NCBI GenBank assembly: GCA_938050045.1
Contig: CALLJS010000014.1
Location: 1 to 64,000, forward strand
DNA length: 64,000 nt
DNA from: an uncultured Sphingomonadaceae bacterium
GTDB lineage: Bacteria; Pseudomonadota; Alphaproteobacteria; Sphingomonadales; Sphingomonadaceae
Reading direction: 5' to 3'
Position 1 is the first letter of the stretch; each line of letters opens with the position of its first letter. The translations under genes were made by a program, and so were the position numbers. Shown here in pieces: positions 1 to 12,602 of the stretch. The notes beneath the pieces were generated by a model. It saw nothing but the letters and a program-made list of their open reading frames with translations, had not been told where the DNA came from and did no database searches.

Positions 1-2
1 GA

Positions 3-884
3 AGCGGCCTGCTCCAAGCGATTGCAGCTTATATTATCTGGGGCTTCATGCCCCTGTTTTTCAAACAATTGGTTGATATTAACCCGCTTGTGGTGGTGGC
101 GCACCGCACAATATGGGCTGTGATATTGCTGCTCATTGTGCTGCTCATTGTTAAGCGATTACCCGAATATAAGGTCATTTTTAGCACGCCAAAATTATTA
201 AAGGCTTTGATATTGTCATCATTGCTCATTGCAATTAATTGGCTGGTATATATTTGGTCGGTCCAAAATGATCATATATTAGCAGCCAGCCTCGGCTATT
301 ATCTCAACCCTTTGCTCAATGTGGTGCTGGGTTTTTTCATCCTAAAAGAGCGGCTCAATCGCTGGCAGATATTGGCGGTATTATTGGCACTGGCGGGCGT
401 ATTGGTGTTGGCCACAGGTTCGCTGGGTACATTATGGATTAGCCTCATATTAGCGGGATCATTTGGATGTTATGGATTGGTGCGCAAAGTAACGCCCATT
501 GGTTCAATCCCTGGACTAGCGGCAGAAACAACCATGCTGATGCCGATTGGGATATGTTTTTTAATCTACACGCAATTTATCGGCGGATTTAATGGCATGG
601 GATATTCAACAAAAACTGATATTTTCTTGGTTTTAGGGGGAGCAATGACAGCGATACCCTTATTATTCTTTGCCGCTGCGGCTAAAAAGTTAAGCTATAC
701 GACCTTGGGCTTTATTCAATATATTGGCCCTAGCATCCAATTGCTGCTGGCAATATTTTTATACAAAGAACCGCTCACCCTTCCCTATGCGATTTGCTTC
801 GCTCTGATCTGGATTGCGCTCGCGGTTTATTCTATCAATGGCTATATATTGAACAAGCCTCAGGCAAAAGAAGGTAAAATATAA
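3..884 (+). CDS. rarD: EamA-family transporter RarD (5' end outside window)
   Basis: Frame stays open upstream of the track ATG (SGLLQAIAAYIIWGFMPLFFKQL), typical RarD N-terminus; multiple TM segments. Confidence 0.85.
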   Translation, partial: SGLLQAIAAYIIWGFMPLFFKQLVDINPLVVVAHRTIWAVILLLIVLLIVKRLPEYKVIFSTPKLLKALILSSLLIAINWLVYIWSVQNDHILAASLGYYLNPLLNVVLGFFILKERLNRWQILAVLLALAGVLVLATGSLGTLWISLILAGSFGCYGLVRKVTPIGSIPGLAAETTMLMPIGICFLIYTQFIGGFNGMGYSTKTDIFLVLGGAMTAIPLLFFAAAAKKLSYTTLGFIQYIGPSIQLLLAIFLYKEPLTLPYAICFALIWIALAVYSINGYILNKPQAKEGKI

Positions 885-926
885 ATCTTTATGGCAATTT
901 GAACCAATCATCGCCATATTGAAACG

Positions 927-1685
927 ATGCAAAATACAGTTTTTACCCACCGCACCCTCATTCGCATTTCTGCCCTCGAAGCAAGCGAAGATGCGCGTAT
1001 TTTTTTACAAGGGCTCGTCACCCAAGATATGAATAAGGTTCAGCAGGATTCTCCGCAATGGGGAGCATTATTATCTCCGCAGGGCAAATGTTTGTTTGAT
1101 TTTATATTATGGGCCGATATAGGCAAATTTGGCGATGATATATTAATCGATTGCCAGCGCGATATTGCTGGAGATTTGATTAAAAGACTGATGCTCTATC
1201 GTCTGCGCCGCAAGCTTAGCATCGAACGCGAAGAGTTATTATGCGTGCATTGGGCGCTTGATGCTGCGGATAAGCCCAAAGACCCGCGCCTGGATACGCT
1301 TGGGCATCGCTGGCTTGCTCGCTTTGTTGAGGGCGATGATGGCATTGACGATATATTTAAAAACCATCGACTATCGCTCGGTGTGTGCGAAGGTACGGGC
1401 GAATTGGGCAGCGATAAAATCCTCTGGCTGGAATGTAATGCGATAGAATTGAACGGCGTATCCTTTGATAAGGGCTGCTATATCGGCCAAGAAAATAGCG
1501 CGCGGATGCATTATCGTAACAAGATTAACCGCCGTATTGTCTGTGTTCCGATTGAAAACGCTAATATAAAACGGCAAATCACTATAGCCGATAATCTATC
1601 CATCGAACATCGCCGGATTGATGATTTAGAAGGGGTTGGCCTTCCCAACTGGCTGGCCAAAGCATTGGAAACCACTAAAGCATGA
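927..1685 (+). CDS. ygfZ: Folate-binding YgfZ/GcvT-like protein
   Basis: Signature KGCYIGQENSARMHYRNKINRR. Confidence 0.85.
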   Translation: MQNTVFTHRTLIRISALEASEDARIFLQGLVTQDMNKVQQDSPQWGALLSPQGKCLFDFILWADIGKFGDDILIDCQRDIAGDLIKRLMLYRLRRKLSIEREELLCVHWALDAADKPKDPRLDTLGHRWLARFVEGDDGIDDIFKNHRLSLGVCEGTGELGSDKILWLECNAIELNGVSFDKGCYIGQENSARMHYRNKINRRIVCVPIENANIKRQITIADNLSIEHRRIDDLEGVGLPNWLAKALETTKA

Positions 1686-2257
1686 GCATAGTGGGTGCAG
1701 ATGGCAAAATACGCTGTTTTGGTGGTCAGGCGGGCAAAGAGTTTTACGGCGACTATCATGATGATGAATGGGGCGTGCCTGTTCATGATGATAGGCATTT
1801 GTTTGAAATGCTGATCTTAGAAGGCGCGCAAGCGGGCCTAAGCTGGGAGACGGTTTTGCGCAAACGCAATGGTTATCGCGCGGCTTTTCATGGTTTCGAT
1901 GTAGAGAAATGCGCGCAAATGAGCGATGCGGAATGCGAAGCCTTCAAAGATAATCCCGCCATCATTCGCAACGCATTAAAAATCTATTCGGTGCGCAAAA
2001 ATGCAAAGGCCTTCCGTGAAATCCAGCAAGAATTTGGCAGTTTCGAGTGCTGGCTCTGGGCTCATATAGATGGCAAACCTATCATTTTGCGGCCTAAATG
2101 CTTTGATGATCTCACCATCACATCGCCCCTTAGCGATATTATTGCCAAAGCGCTCAAAAAACGTGGGATGAGCTTTGTCGGTAGCACCATCATCTATGCC
2201 TATATGCAAGCCATTGGCATGGTGAACGAACATATTGCCGATTGCTGGAAGGCCTAA
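1682..2257 (+). CDS. tag: DNA-3-methyladenine glycosylase I
   Basis: YHDDEWGVPVHDDRHLFEMLILEGAQAGLSWETVLRKR is typical of Tag; overlaps ygfZ by 4 nt. Confidence 0.92.
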   Translation: MSIVGADGKIRCFGGQAGKEFYGDYHDDEWGVPVHDDRHLFEMLILEGAQAGLSWETVLRKRNGYRAAFHGFDVEKCAQMSDAECEAFKDNPAIIRNALKIYSVRKNAKAFREIQQEFGSFECWLWAHIDGKPIILRPKCFDDLTITSPLSDIIAKALKKRGMSFVGSTIIYAYMQAIGMVNEHIADCWKA

Positions 2258-2269
2258 AAGGATAGAGAC

Positions 2270-2890
2270 ATGAGCTGGATTAAAGTGATTAGCTATGACG
2301 AGAGCGAAGGTAAATTGCGCAAGCTCTATGATCGCGTCAAAGGCCCTAATGACAATGTCGATAATATCATGATGGCCCACAGCCTGCGCCCGCACAGCAT
2401 GGAGGGGCATATGGCGATTTATAAAAACCTGCTGCACCATAGCGGCAATGCTCTGCCCAAATATTTCCTCGAAATGCTCGGCACATGGGTTAGCATGCTC
2501 AACCAATGCGATTATTGCGTAGAGCATCATTTTGCGGGCATGAAACGTTTGATGGCCCAAACGGATGATGGCTCAGCAAAAGCCGATGCCATCTATAGCG
2601 CGCTAAAATTTAACGATCTCGCCCATGATATATTCACGCCCGCCGATCGCGCCGCGCTCCGCTATGCACGAACGCTCACTTTGCAACCCTCTGCCCTCAA
2701 TGAAAAATCAATCCAACTCATGCGCGATATAGGGTTAGATGATGGCGCAATATTAGAGATTAACCAAGTGTGCGCTTATTTTAGCTATGCTAACCGCACC
2801 GTGCTTGGCCTTGGCGTGAATACCGATGGCGATGTGCTAGGGCTATCCCCGAACAAGTGCGACAATCCCGATGATTGGGGTCATAGATGA
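2270..2890 (+). CDS. Carboxymuconolactone decarboxylase/AhpD-like peroxidase-related protein
   Basis: CxxC-containing NQCDYCVEHHFAGMKR; AhpD-like fold features. Confidence 0.75.
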   Translation: MSWIKVISYDESEGKLRKLYDRVKGPNDNVDNIMMAHSLRPHSMEGHMAIYKNLLHHSGNALPKYFLEMLGTWVSMLNQCDYCVEHHFAGMKRLMAQTDDGSAKADAIYSALKFNDLAHDIFTPADRAALRYARTLTLQPSALNEKSIQLMRDIGLDDGAILEINQVCAYFSYANRTVLGLGVNTDGDVLGLSPNKCDNPDDWGHR

Positions 2891-2891
2891 A

Positions 2892-4145
2892 TCACCCCAT
2901 AGCATCATAATCAATCGGTTGGTGATGGTCGATAAAGGCACTCGCCGCTGGCATTGGATATTTAAGGCCTGTGGCGCAGTTAAAGAATATCGCTTTATCT
3001 TGTGCATCTATCAAACCGCGCTCCAATGACAATTCCCAGGCCGCAACGGTGGCCGCGCCCTCAGGACAGAGCAATAATCCATCCGCAGCGGCAATCCGAT
3101 CGCGCACCTCGAAAATCACCTCATCATCCACCGCAATCGCAAAGCCCTTGGATTCTCGCACTGCATCAAGGATTAAAAAGTCACCAATGGCCGCTGGCAC
3201 TCTTATGCCTGCTGCGGCCGTATGCGCCTCTTTGATAGGTTTTGCATGGCGCTCGCCAGCCTGAAATGCATTGACTATTGGGGCGCATCCTGTGGCTTGC
3301 ACAGCAATCATTTTCGGGCGTTTTGATCCAATAAATCCGATTTTCTCTAACTCATCAAACGCCTTCCACATACCGATAAGCCCTGTGCCGCCGCCAGTGG
3401 GATAGAATATGACATCGGGCAATTCCCAATCCAATTGCTCGGCCAGTTCTAGCCCCATCGTCTTTTTACCTTCGATCCGGTAAGGTTCTTTTAAGGTCGA
3501 GAGATTGAACCAGCCTTTTGCTTCTTCACCATCGGCAACAATATGTCCGCAATCATTGATAAAGCCGTTTACCCGCCAAGTTTTCGCGCCTTGCAAAGCA
3601 ATCTCACGCACATTAACTTCGGGCGTATCATCGGGGCAAAAAACATAAGTCTCTATGCCTGCCGCACTGCAATAGGCCGCGAGAGCCGCCCCTGCATTGC
3701 CATTGGTGGGCATGGCGATACGTTTGATGCCTAATGCTTTGGCCATCGATACCGCCATCACCAATCCGCGTGCTTTGAACGAACCTGTGGGCAAGCGTCC
3801 TTCATCTTTTACCAGCAAACCGCCCGCATCTTTAACGCCATATTTTTTGGCAAGGCTCGGCAATGGGATCAGCGGTGTCGCAATCTCGCCAAGGCTAACG
3901 ATATTGGCCTCATCGCGTACGGGTAATAATTCGCGCCAACGCCATATATCCATTGGACGCGATGTCAAAATATCCTTGGTCAATGCCGATTTTACCCCGT
4001 GCAAATCATAACGTACGAGCAGAGGTTTCCCTGCTTTTGATAGACCCTGTATTGTATCGCATGGATAGCTATCGCCGTCATAACCACATTCTAAATGGGT
4101 GACAAAAGAGGGGCGTTTTTCGATTAAATTCAGATTATGGCGCAT
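2892..4145 (-). CDS. thrC: Threonine synthase-like PLP-dependent enzyme
   Basis: PTGSFKARG PLP-lysine motif, TNGNAGAALAAY, GGGTGLIGMWKAF. Confidence 0.8.
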   Translation of the reverse strand: MRHNLNLIEKRPSFVTHLECGYDGDSYPCDTIQGLSKAGKPLLVRYDLHGVKSALTKDILTSRPMDIWRWRELLPVRDEANIVSLGEIATPLIPLPSLAKKYGVKDAGGLLVKDEGRLPTGSFKARGLVMAVSMAKALGIKRIAMPTNGNAGAALAAYCSAAGIETYVFCPDDTPEVNVREIALQGAKTWRVNGFINDCGHIVADGEEAKGWFNLSTLKEPYRIEGKKTMGLELAEQLDWELPDVIFYPTGGGTGLIGMWKAFDELEKIGFIGSKRPKMIAVQATGCAPIVNAFQAGERHAKPIKEAHTAAAGIRVPAAIGDFLILDAVRESKGFAIAVDDEVIFEVRDRIAAADGLLLCPEGAATVAAWELSLERGLIDAQDKAIFFNCATGLKYPMPAASAFIDHHQPIDYDAMG

Positions 4146-4205
4146 TGCGGGCTTTCTTATAATTTGACGAGCAATATAGCCTCGCTCTTAAAATTAGTAA
4201 GGTAT

Positions 4206-4238
4206 AAAAAAGGGCGATGGAATTGCTCCCACCGCCCC
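4206..4238 (-). terminator. Rho-independent terminator of the TonB-dependent receptor gene
   Basis: Minus strand reads GGGCGGTGG-GAGCAATT-CCATCGCCC-TTTTTTA. Confidence 0.75.
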
Positions 4239-4261
4239 ATTAATTTCATATGTTTCTTTAA

Positions 4262-7200
4262 TTAGAAGCTGAACTTAACACCCATGAATATAGTACGTGC
4301 TGTATCATATATTGTTGGGAATGTGTTACCATTACCAAGCGGTGGGCCTGATGAAGTGCTTACAGGTGGTGTCTCGTCAAAAATGTTAAGAATACCTCCA
4401 CGGATAGCAATTTGGTCGGTTACTTGATAGAAACCAGCCAAGTCAAAATAGTCTATTGCTGGCAATTGATCATCAATATTTGGATTCGCAGCAACCGCAT
4501 CGTTTCTGCTTCCTGAGAAGTGGCGCCATGTCAAAGATAGGTCTAGATCAAAATTGCTATTCCAAGTCATTGTAGCACGATGACGATACACTGGATTAAC
4601 AGGTTGAACGCAACCATTGTTCACAAAACCTCTACAGTTGATGGCTTCACCGCCTGGAAATGGTACAAAATCATTGGTAGTCAAGAATGTTCCAGCATAA
4701 TCTAGGCTTAGTTCACCTACGCTGCCTATATCTTTGCTATAACTCGCCTGAACATCAATACCCGCAGTGCTTAGCGAAGCGATATTAATGTTGGTGGCTA
4801 AGAAACCAGTCCCCGGAACACCACCAGCAAGCGTGCCTGAACCAGGGGCACGTGTAATCAGATCACAGAATGCAGGATCGCCAGTTTCAAGACAATTATC
4901 CAATGCGACTTGTGCAGAGATACCTGCGCTAATGAAATCATCAACTGTAATATCGAAATAATCCACAGTAAGATTCAAGCCAGGGATGAATGAAGGCTCA
5001 AACACTACACCAAATGTGTAAGTATCAGAACTTTCTGGTGTTAGCCCAGGATTACCACCTGTAATTGATACAGTTTGGCCCGAAATAACATCTGGAACAT
5101 TACCAAATTGTGCTGCGCTCACACCTGTGTTTGCACATGCTGCCGCAGATGCGATCGGTGCATTAGAAGCACAAGGGTCAAATAATTGAACACCATTAGC
5201 ATTAACGCCAGCCGAGTTAAGATTAGGAAGACCTGTATCCTGACCTGTGAACAATTCGATTACGTTGGGTGCACGAACCGCGCGTTGGAATTGGCCACGG
5301 AAGCGAATGTCACTGATTGGCGCCCATGTTAGCTGTAATCCAAAAGCATTGGTTGAAAAGCCAGCTTCGACATTATTACCCGCAGCGTTATAATCAGAAT
5401 AACGATATTGGCCAGAAAAGGTTAATTCTTCTATGAATTGAACATTGCTAACCAATGGTATTTGGACTTCAGTGAATAGCTCATAGACATCCACTTCACC
5501 TGACACAGGTAAGTTTGCACCACCAACACCTGTGAAACCACCGCCTGGAACTTGGCTGATCTGATCTGGTAAAGAATCCAAGAGATCTTGGCGATATTCT
5601 GCACCCACAATCACAGCAATTCCATCGTCAGCGAATGGTGATTTAATTCCATAGCTATCTAGATTGGTTTGAAGGTTAGCACCCAAAACGGTTTGCTCGG
5701 TGCTGCCAGTTACAATACCAACGCCTTGAAGGAAGTCGGTTTGATCAGAGGTAATACTGGTGCTACCATCTGCATTACGTTGGAAAGGGTTGTAAGGAAC
5801 ACATCCATTTGATTGATCGACACAAACAATATTACCACTGGCATCTGTCGTAGCGAAAAATGATTGTTGAACATTTGCTCTGATAAAATCATTGGTAGAT
5901 ATTGAAACATTGTTTGTTTGAGAGAATTGGCCAAATGCTTCCCATTGCCATGCATCATCCAAGCCAAAGCTTCCGCGCAATCCACCAATAATGCGGAATG
6001 CATTATTTTCTAAGCGTGAATTACGTGGCCCGCCTTCAACATTACGGTGAGAAGCCGTAATACCGCTAACGGTAGTTCCATTGGCAATCGCATCTGCATC
6101 ACAGCCATATATATCTGTTAATTGAAGACCTGGAGTGTTCTGAATAAGAGGGTTGTCACAATTGATAGAGAATGCACCAAAGCCAAAACTAGCTGATTCG
6201 GCAATCTGAGCATCTGATGTATTATCAACATAGCTAATGTCCGCAAATGCTTCTATATTGTCAGAAATCTCATAGTGAGCTTTACCATAGAGCGAAATGC
6301 GCTCTGAAGGACGCTGGAAAAAATTACGTTGACCAAAGTTAAATGTTTGTGCTGGCCCACCAACAAACTCAACAATTGTACCATCTTCTTCTTGGAACGC
6401 TAAACCTCCAGGGCCTGCAAAGAGGCGGAAGTTGCCAGAACCAACGCATCCTGCACCGCCAAAGCTTGTGCCTGCGGAAGACTCACCAATTGTACAAGCA
6501 GAAAATACACGGTTATTTTGTGTAACTGCTTCGCGGCGTTCATAATTTGCATAAATAGTCACATTACCGCGACCATCAGCAGTATTAGCACCAAATATAC
6601 CTGTAATAGCATATTCTACGCCATCTGTAATAGCCCCAGGAATGGGTTGACTACCAGCGGCAAGCACTTGTTCAAAGAAATCATTGCCATTACCAGTTTG
6701 TTGAAAACCACCTTGAATATCAAGTTCAAAGCCTTCGAAATCTTTCTTAAGTATGAAGTTAGCGACACCGCCGATGGCATCTGAACCATAAACAGCAGAA
6801 GCACCGCCCGTTAATACATCGACACGCTCAATAAGTTGGGTCGGAATAAGATCAAGGTTAGCAGATGAAATATTTGCAGAACCATAAGGTAGACGGCGAC
6901 CGTCGATAAGGACGAGAGTACGAACAGAGCCAACGCCGCGAAGATTTAATGTCGATGTACCAGAAGACCCATTTGAAACTTCGCCTGCTTGACCAGCAAA
7001 AACTTGAGGAAGTTGGTTGACAAGATCTTCAACTCTTACGGCACCTTGCGCTTGGATATCCTCTTGAGACACGCTCAAAATTGGCTGTGCGCCTTGCAAA
7101 TTTGGGTTAGAGTTCAAACGCGAACCCGTAACAACAATAGCTTCGTCTTCAATATCTTCGGATAACTCGGTATCTTCGGGTGCTTCTTGCGCAAATGAGG

Positions 7201-7300
7201 GCGCAGAAATTAATGCAATACCAAGAATCGACGTAGCAACCCCCGTCCGCAAAGAGTTTGTAAATTTAGTAACTTTCATATTTGATCCCCTTAAAATCAA
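4262..7300 (-). CDS. TonB-dependent outer-membrane receptor
   Basis: Signal peptide, TonB box region EAIVVTGSR, plug domain (LNLRGVGSVRTLVLIDGRRLPYGS), C-terminal beta strand ending FMGVKFSF. Confidence 0.93.
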   Translation of the reverse strand: MILRGSNMKVTKFTNSLRTGVATSILGIALISAPSFAQEAPEDTELSEDIEDEAIVVTGSRLNSNPNLQGAQPILSVSQEDIQAQGAVRVEDLVNQLPQVFAGQAGEVSNGSSGTSTLNLRGVGSVRTLVLIDGRRLPYGSANISSANLDLIPTQLIERVDVLTGGASAVYGSDAIGGVANFILKKDFEGFELDIQGGFQQTGNGNDFFEQVLAAGSQPIPGAITDGVEYAITGIFGANTADGRGNVTIYANYERREAVTQNNRVFSACTIGESSAGTSFGGAGCVGSGNFRLFAGPGGLAFQEEDGTIVEFVGGPAQTFNFGQRNFFQRPSERISLYGKAHYEISDNIEAFADISYVDNTSDAQIAESASFGFGAFSINCDNPLIQNTPGLQLTDIYGCDADAIANGTTVSGITASHRNVEGGPRNSRLENNAFRIIGGLRGSFGLDDAWQWEAFGQFSQTNNVSISTNDFIRANVQQSFFATTDASGNIVCVDQSNGCVPYNPFQRNADGSTSITSDQTDFLQGVGIVTGSTEQTVLGANLQTNLDSYGIKSPFADDGIAVIVGAEYRQDLLDSLPDQISQVPGGGFTGVGGANLPVSGEVDVYELFTEVQIPLVSNVQFIEELTFSGQYRYSDYNAAGNNVEAGFSTNAFGLQLTWAPISDIRFRGQFQRAVRAPNVIELFTGQDTGLPNLNSAGVNANGVQLFDPCASNAPIASAAACANTGVSAAQFGNVPDVISGQTVSITGGNPGLTPESSDTYTFGVVFEPSFIPGLNLTVDYFDITVDDFISAGISAQVALDNCLETGDPAFCDLITRAPGSGTLAGGVPGTGFLATNINIASLSTAGIDVQASYSKDIGSVGELSLDYAGTFLTTNDFVPFPGGEAINCRGFVNNGCVQPVNPVYRHRATMTWNSNFDLDLSLTWRHFSGSRNDAVAANPNIDDQLPAIDYFDLAGFYQVTDQIAIRGGILNIFDETPPVSTSSGPPLGNGNTFPTIYDTARTIFMGVKFSF

Positions 7301-7553
7301 TCTAATAAATATGATTTTTATAATAACTGAGATTGGCTAATACACCCAAAATTTCCCAATATTCGTCTAGTGGCAAGAAAATATACTTTGTGCAATTTTT
7401 AGAACTCAAAATATTCATTTTATGGCAAACTGTGTTATAATTATTACACTGGCCTTTGCCAGCATTGACAAATAATATTTTAAGATAATAAATTATAAGC
7501 ATTAAGTTTTATAATGTTAAACAATAATTTCATGTGCATATTACCAATTCGCG

Positions 7554-7973
7554 CTATTTGCGCTTTAATATCTCTATATCGACCCGCGCTACACCGCGCT
7601 TTATCATCCCAATTTCACGCGCTGCTGCGCGCGATAAATCAATCACCCGCCCTCTAATCCAAGGTCCGCGATCATTAATACGCACTGTCACTTGGCGGCC
7701 ATTGCGGCGATTGATAACGCGCACTATCGTCCCAAACTTAAGCGTTTTATGCGCGGCGGTCATTTTGCTATTGCTAAATATTTCGCCATTGGCGGTACGC
7801 CTGCCATTGAACTTATTGGCATAAAAACTGGCAATACCGCTTTGAAAAATATTTGCATCTTGACTGATATGATAAGCGCGCGATGGATTGCTCAGCACCA
7901 TCATAGATAATGTCGTTATACCTATAATATATGCAAATTTCTTCATTTCACCCTCTCGATTCACGCAGAGCAT
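7554..7973 (-). CDS. rlpA: Septal ring lytic transglycosylase RlpA family protein
   Basis: [60 protein letters not shown]. Confidence 0.88.
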   Translation of the reverse strand: MLCVNREGEMKKFAYIIGITTLSMMVLSNPSRAYHISQDANIFQSGIASFYANKFNGRRTANGEIFSNSKMTAAHKTLKFGTIVRVINRRNGRQVTVRINDRGPWIRGRVIDLSRAAAREIGMIKRGVARVDIEILKRK

Positions 7974-8109
7974 AGACCATCAAGCGCAAGAGTCCAAATT
8001 TGCTAAGCATAAGACATTATGATGATGTCAGGACAAACAGAATATAAACAGACAATAAATATATCAACACGACGTCAAAGCCATAATATCTAATGAAATT
8101 ATGACAATT

Positions 8110-8964
8110 TTAACCGTCCGATTTGCGGAATGGTTCGATTAATTGCTGCATATAGTCAATAGGAAAATCCGAACGTCCATCAATACCCAAATCTCCATCG
8201 CGTGGTTGCTTATTATTCAACATAAATGTACCCAATAAATGATCCCAAATCATTGTGAAAAGACCAAAGTTGACATTTCCTTCTGTTCGAGAAGCAAGAT
8301 GATGGTGCCTATGTCCAGGAGCAACGGCCCAAATAAAAATCAACGGACCTACACGCATGTCAACATTAGAGTGTTGCAGTAATAATTGCATCATTGTTGC
8401 AAAGCCTAATAAAACTCCAACTTCAAGCGGTAATCCCATTAGTAAAAGCGGTATAGTGCCAGCTATTAGCTCTACACTTTGATGCAAGGGATGTTTCATT
8501 AAACCATTGAAACCATACATTCTTTCTACACTATGATGAACCGCATGAAATCGCCATAATGATTCTACCTTATGGCTAATATAATGCGTCATCGTTATAC
8601 CAAAGTCTGCAATTAATATGCTCATAGCAAGTTGAACCACAAGCGGCCAACCATTCGGCCATATATCAAAACCATGAAATAATAGCGTTACAATCGGAAT
8701 AGCTGCAATCGATAGAGCATTGGATACTTCATTGACCAATGCATGTAATATATCTCTTTTCCTATCATTTTTTGGCTGATTCCATGTCGTTTCATAAGGT
8801 ATGAGCCATTCTGTTACGAAAGATGCCATAACAGCAATTAAGAGCAGAGCTATCAGCCAAACTTTATTTAGCTCTAGGTCAACAACACATATCGCTAAGC
8901 CAATAAATCCAATAAAAAATATAGGCGCATATAAATATTGTACGATAGTGCGAAATAATGACAT
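8110..8964 (-). CDS. Sterol desaturase/fatty acid hydroxylase family protein
   Basis: His-box pattern HYISH...HAVHHS...HRHHH with TM helices. Confidence 0.85.
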   Translation of the reverse strand: MSLFRTIVQYLYAPIFFIGFIGLAICVVDLELNKVWLIALLLIAVMASFVTEWLIPYETTWNQPKNDRKRDILHALVNEVSNALSIAAIPIVTLLFHGFDIWPNGWPLVVQLAMSILIADFGITMTHYISHKVESLWRFHAVHHSVERMYGFNGLMKHPLHQSVELIAGTIPLLLMGLPLEVGVLLGFATMMQLLLQHSNVDMRVGPLIFIWAVAPGHRHHHLASRTEGNVNFGLFTMIWDHLLGTFMLNNKQPRDGDLGIDGRSDFPIDYMQQLIEPFRKSDG

Positions 8965-9029
8965 AATCTCCTCCTTGATTAAGGAGCTAGAGATATTATT
9001 TGTATCAGTATTGAATATATCGACTATTT

Positions 9030-9758
9030 TTATCGTAAACTATTGATTGCAATAGTGGGTCTTATACCAAACATATTTTTCATAGTGCGATTAAAATGAG
9101 CTTGATCAGAAAACCCACCCATAATGGCGGCTTCTGCAAAACTATGACCGCTCATCAAGGCCTTGGCGGCACATTCTAATTTACGCCATAATAGCCAAGT
9201 CGAGAGCGGAACACCCAATTGCTCTCTTACCAATGTACGAAGCCGCGATGCTGATATATCAGCTTCATTAGCAGCTTGCGTGATTGAGAGAGTACCTGGA
9301 TTTCGTGCCAATTCATCCAATATATTTTTCAATCGTTTATCTATTTTATCTGTCATAATATCGGCATCACTATTCAATATATCAATAATGGATAACAGTG
9401 ATGTATCCGCAGAAAAAGGCAAAGCCGTCACTGGCACAACCGATATTCCATTCCCATTAATATATTGTAACAATGCACCCATAATATTTGATTGGGCTTC
9501 TATATATAATGAAATCAAAGGCTTTTCTGAGTAAATAATATGAGGGATAGTCGGAGGAATCAGAAGGCTGGCCCCGCAATATTCATTGCCATCCTTATCT
9601 AAGACTTTAGCTTTTGAGTTTCTTGCAACTATAAGTTGATAAGCGGCATGCTGATGAAGGTCATTATCATCAACAGGACCATAGTAAACAGCAAATAGAG
9701 ACCCAAACCGAAATTGACCATTCCAAAGCATTGCTAAAGGTAGCAAGCAATATAGCAT
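9030..9758 (-). CDS. AraC-family transcriptional regulator
   Basis: C-terminal double HTH: SASRLRTLVREQLGVPLSTWLLWRKLECAAKAL...AAIMGGFSDQAHFNRTMKNMFGIRP. Confidence 0.85.
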   Translation of the reverse strand: MLYCLLPLAMLWNGQFRFGSLFAVYYGPVDDNDLHQHAAYQLIVARNSKAKVLDKDGNEYCGASLLIPPTIPHIIYSEKPLISLYIEAQSNIMGALLQYINGNGISVVPVTALPFSADTSLLSIIDILNSDADIMTDKIDKRLKNILDELARNPGTLSITQAANEADISASRLRTLVREQLGVPLSTWLLWRKLECAAKALMSGHSFAEAAIMGGFSDQAHFNRTMKNMFGIRPTIAINSLR

Positions 9759-9834
9759 AGTAAAGAATTTTCTATGCCCAATGTTACTAATTAGGTTTAA
9801 GTGCTAATCAGAATCTTTATAATATCAATCATGC

Positions 9835-12483
<2,649 letters not shown>

Positions 12484-12602
12484 TTATCCACATATTTTTA
12501 TCATTTATAATCAATTACTTATCACTATTCTGGCGCGGAGTCTTTCATTATTAGATTATCTATGCCTTATTGCATGAAGAGACGAGATAAATTTGAGAAA
12601 AT

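Noticed and set aside
1976-2560. 194-aa minus-strand ORF
   Set aside because: Antisense across tag and the AhpD-like gene, no recognisable domain
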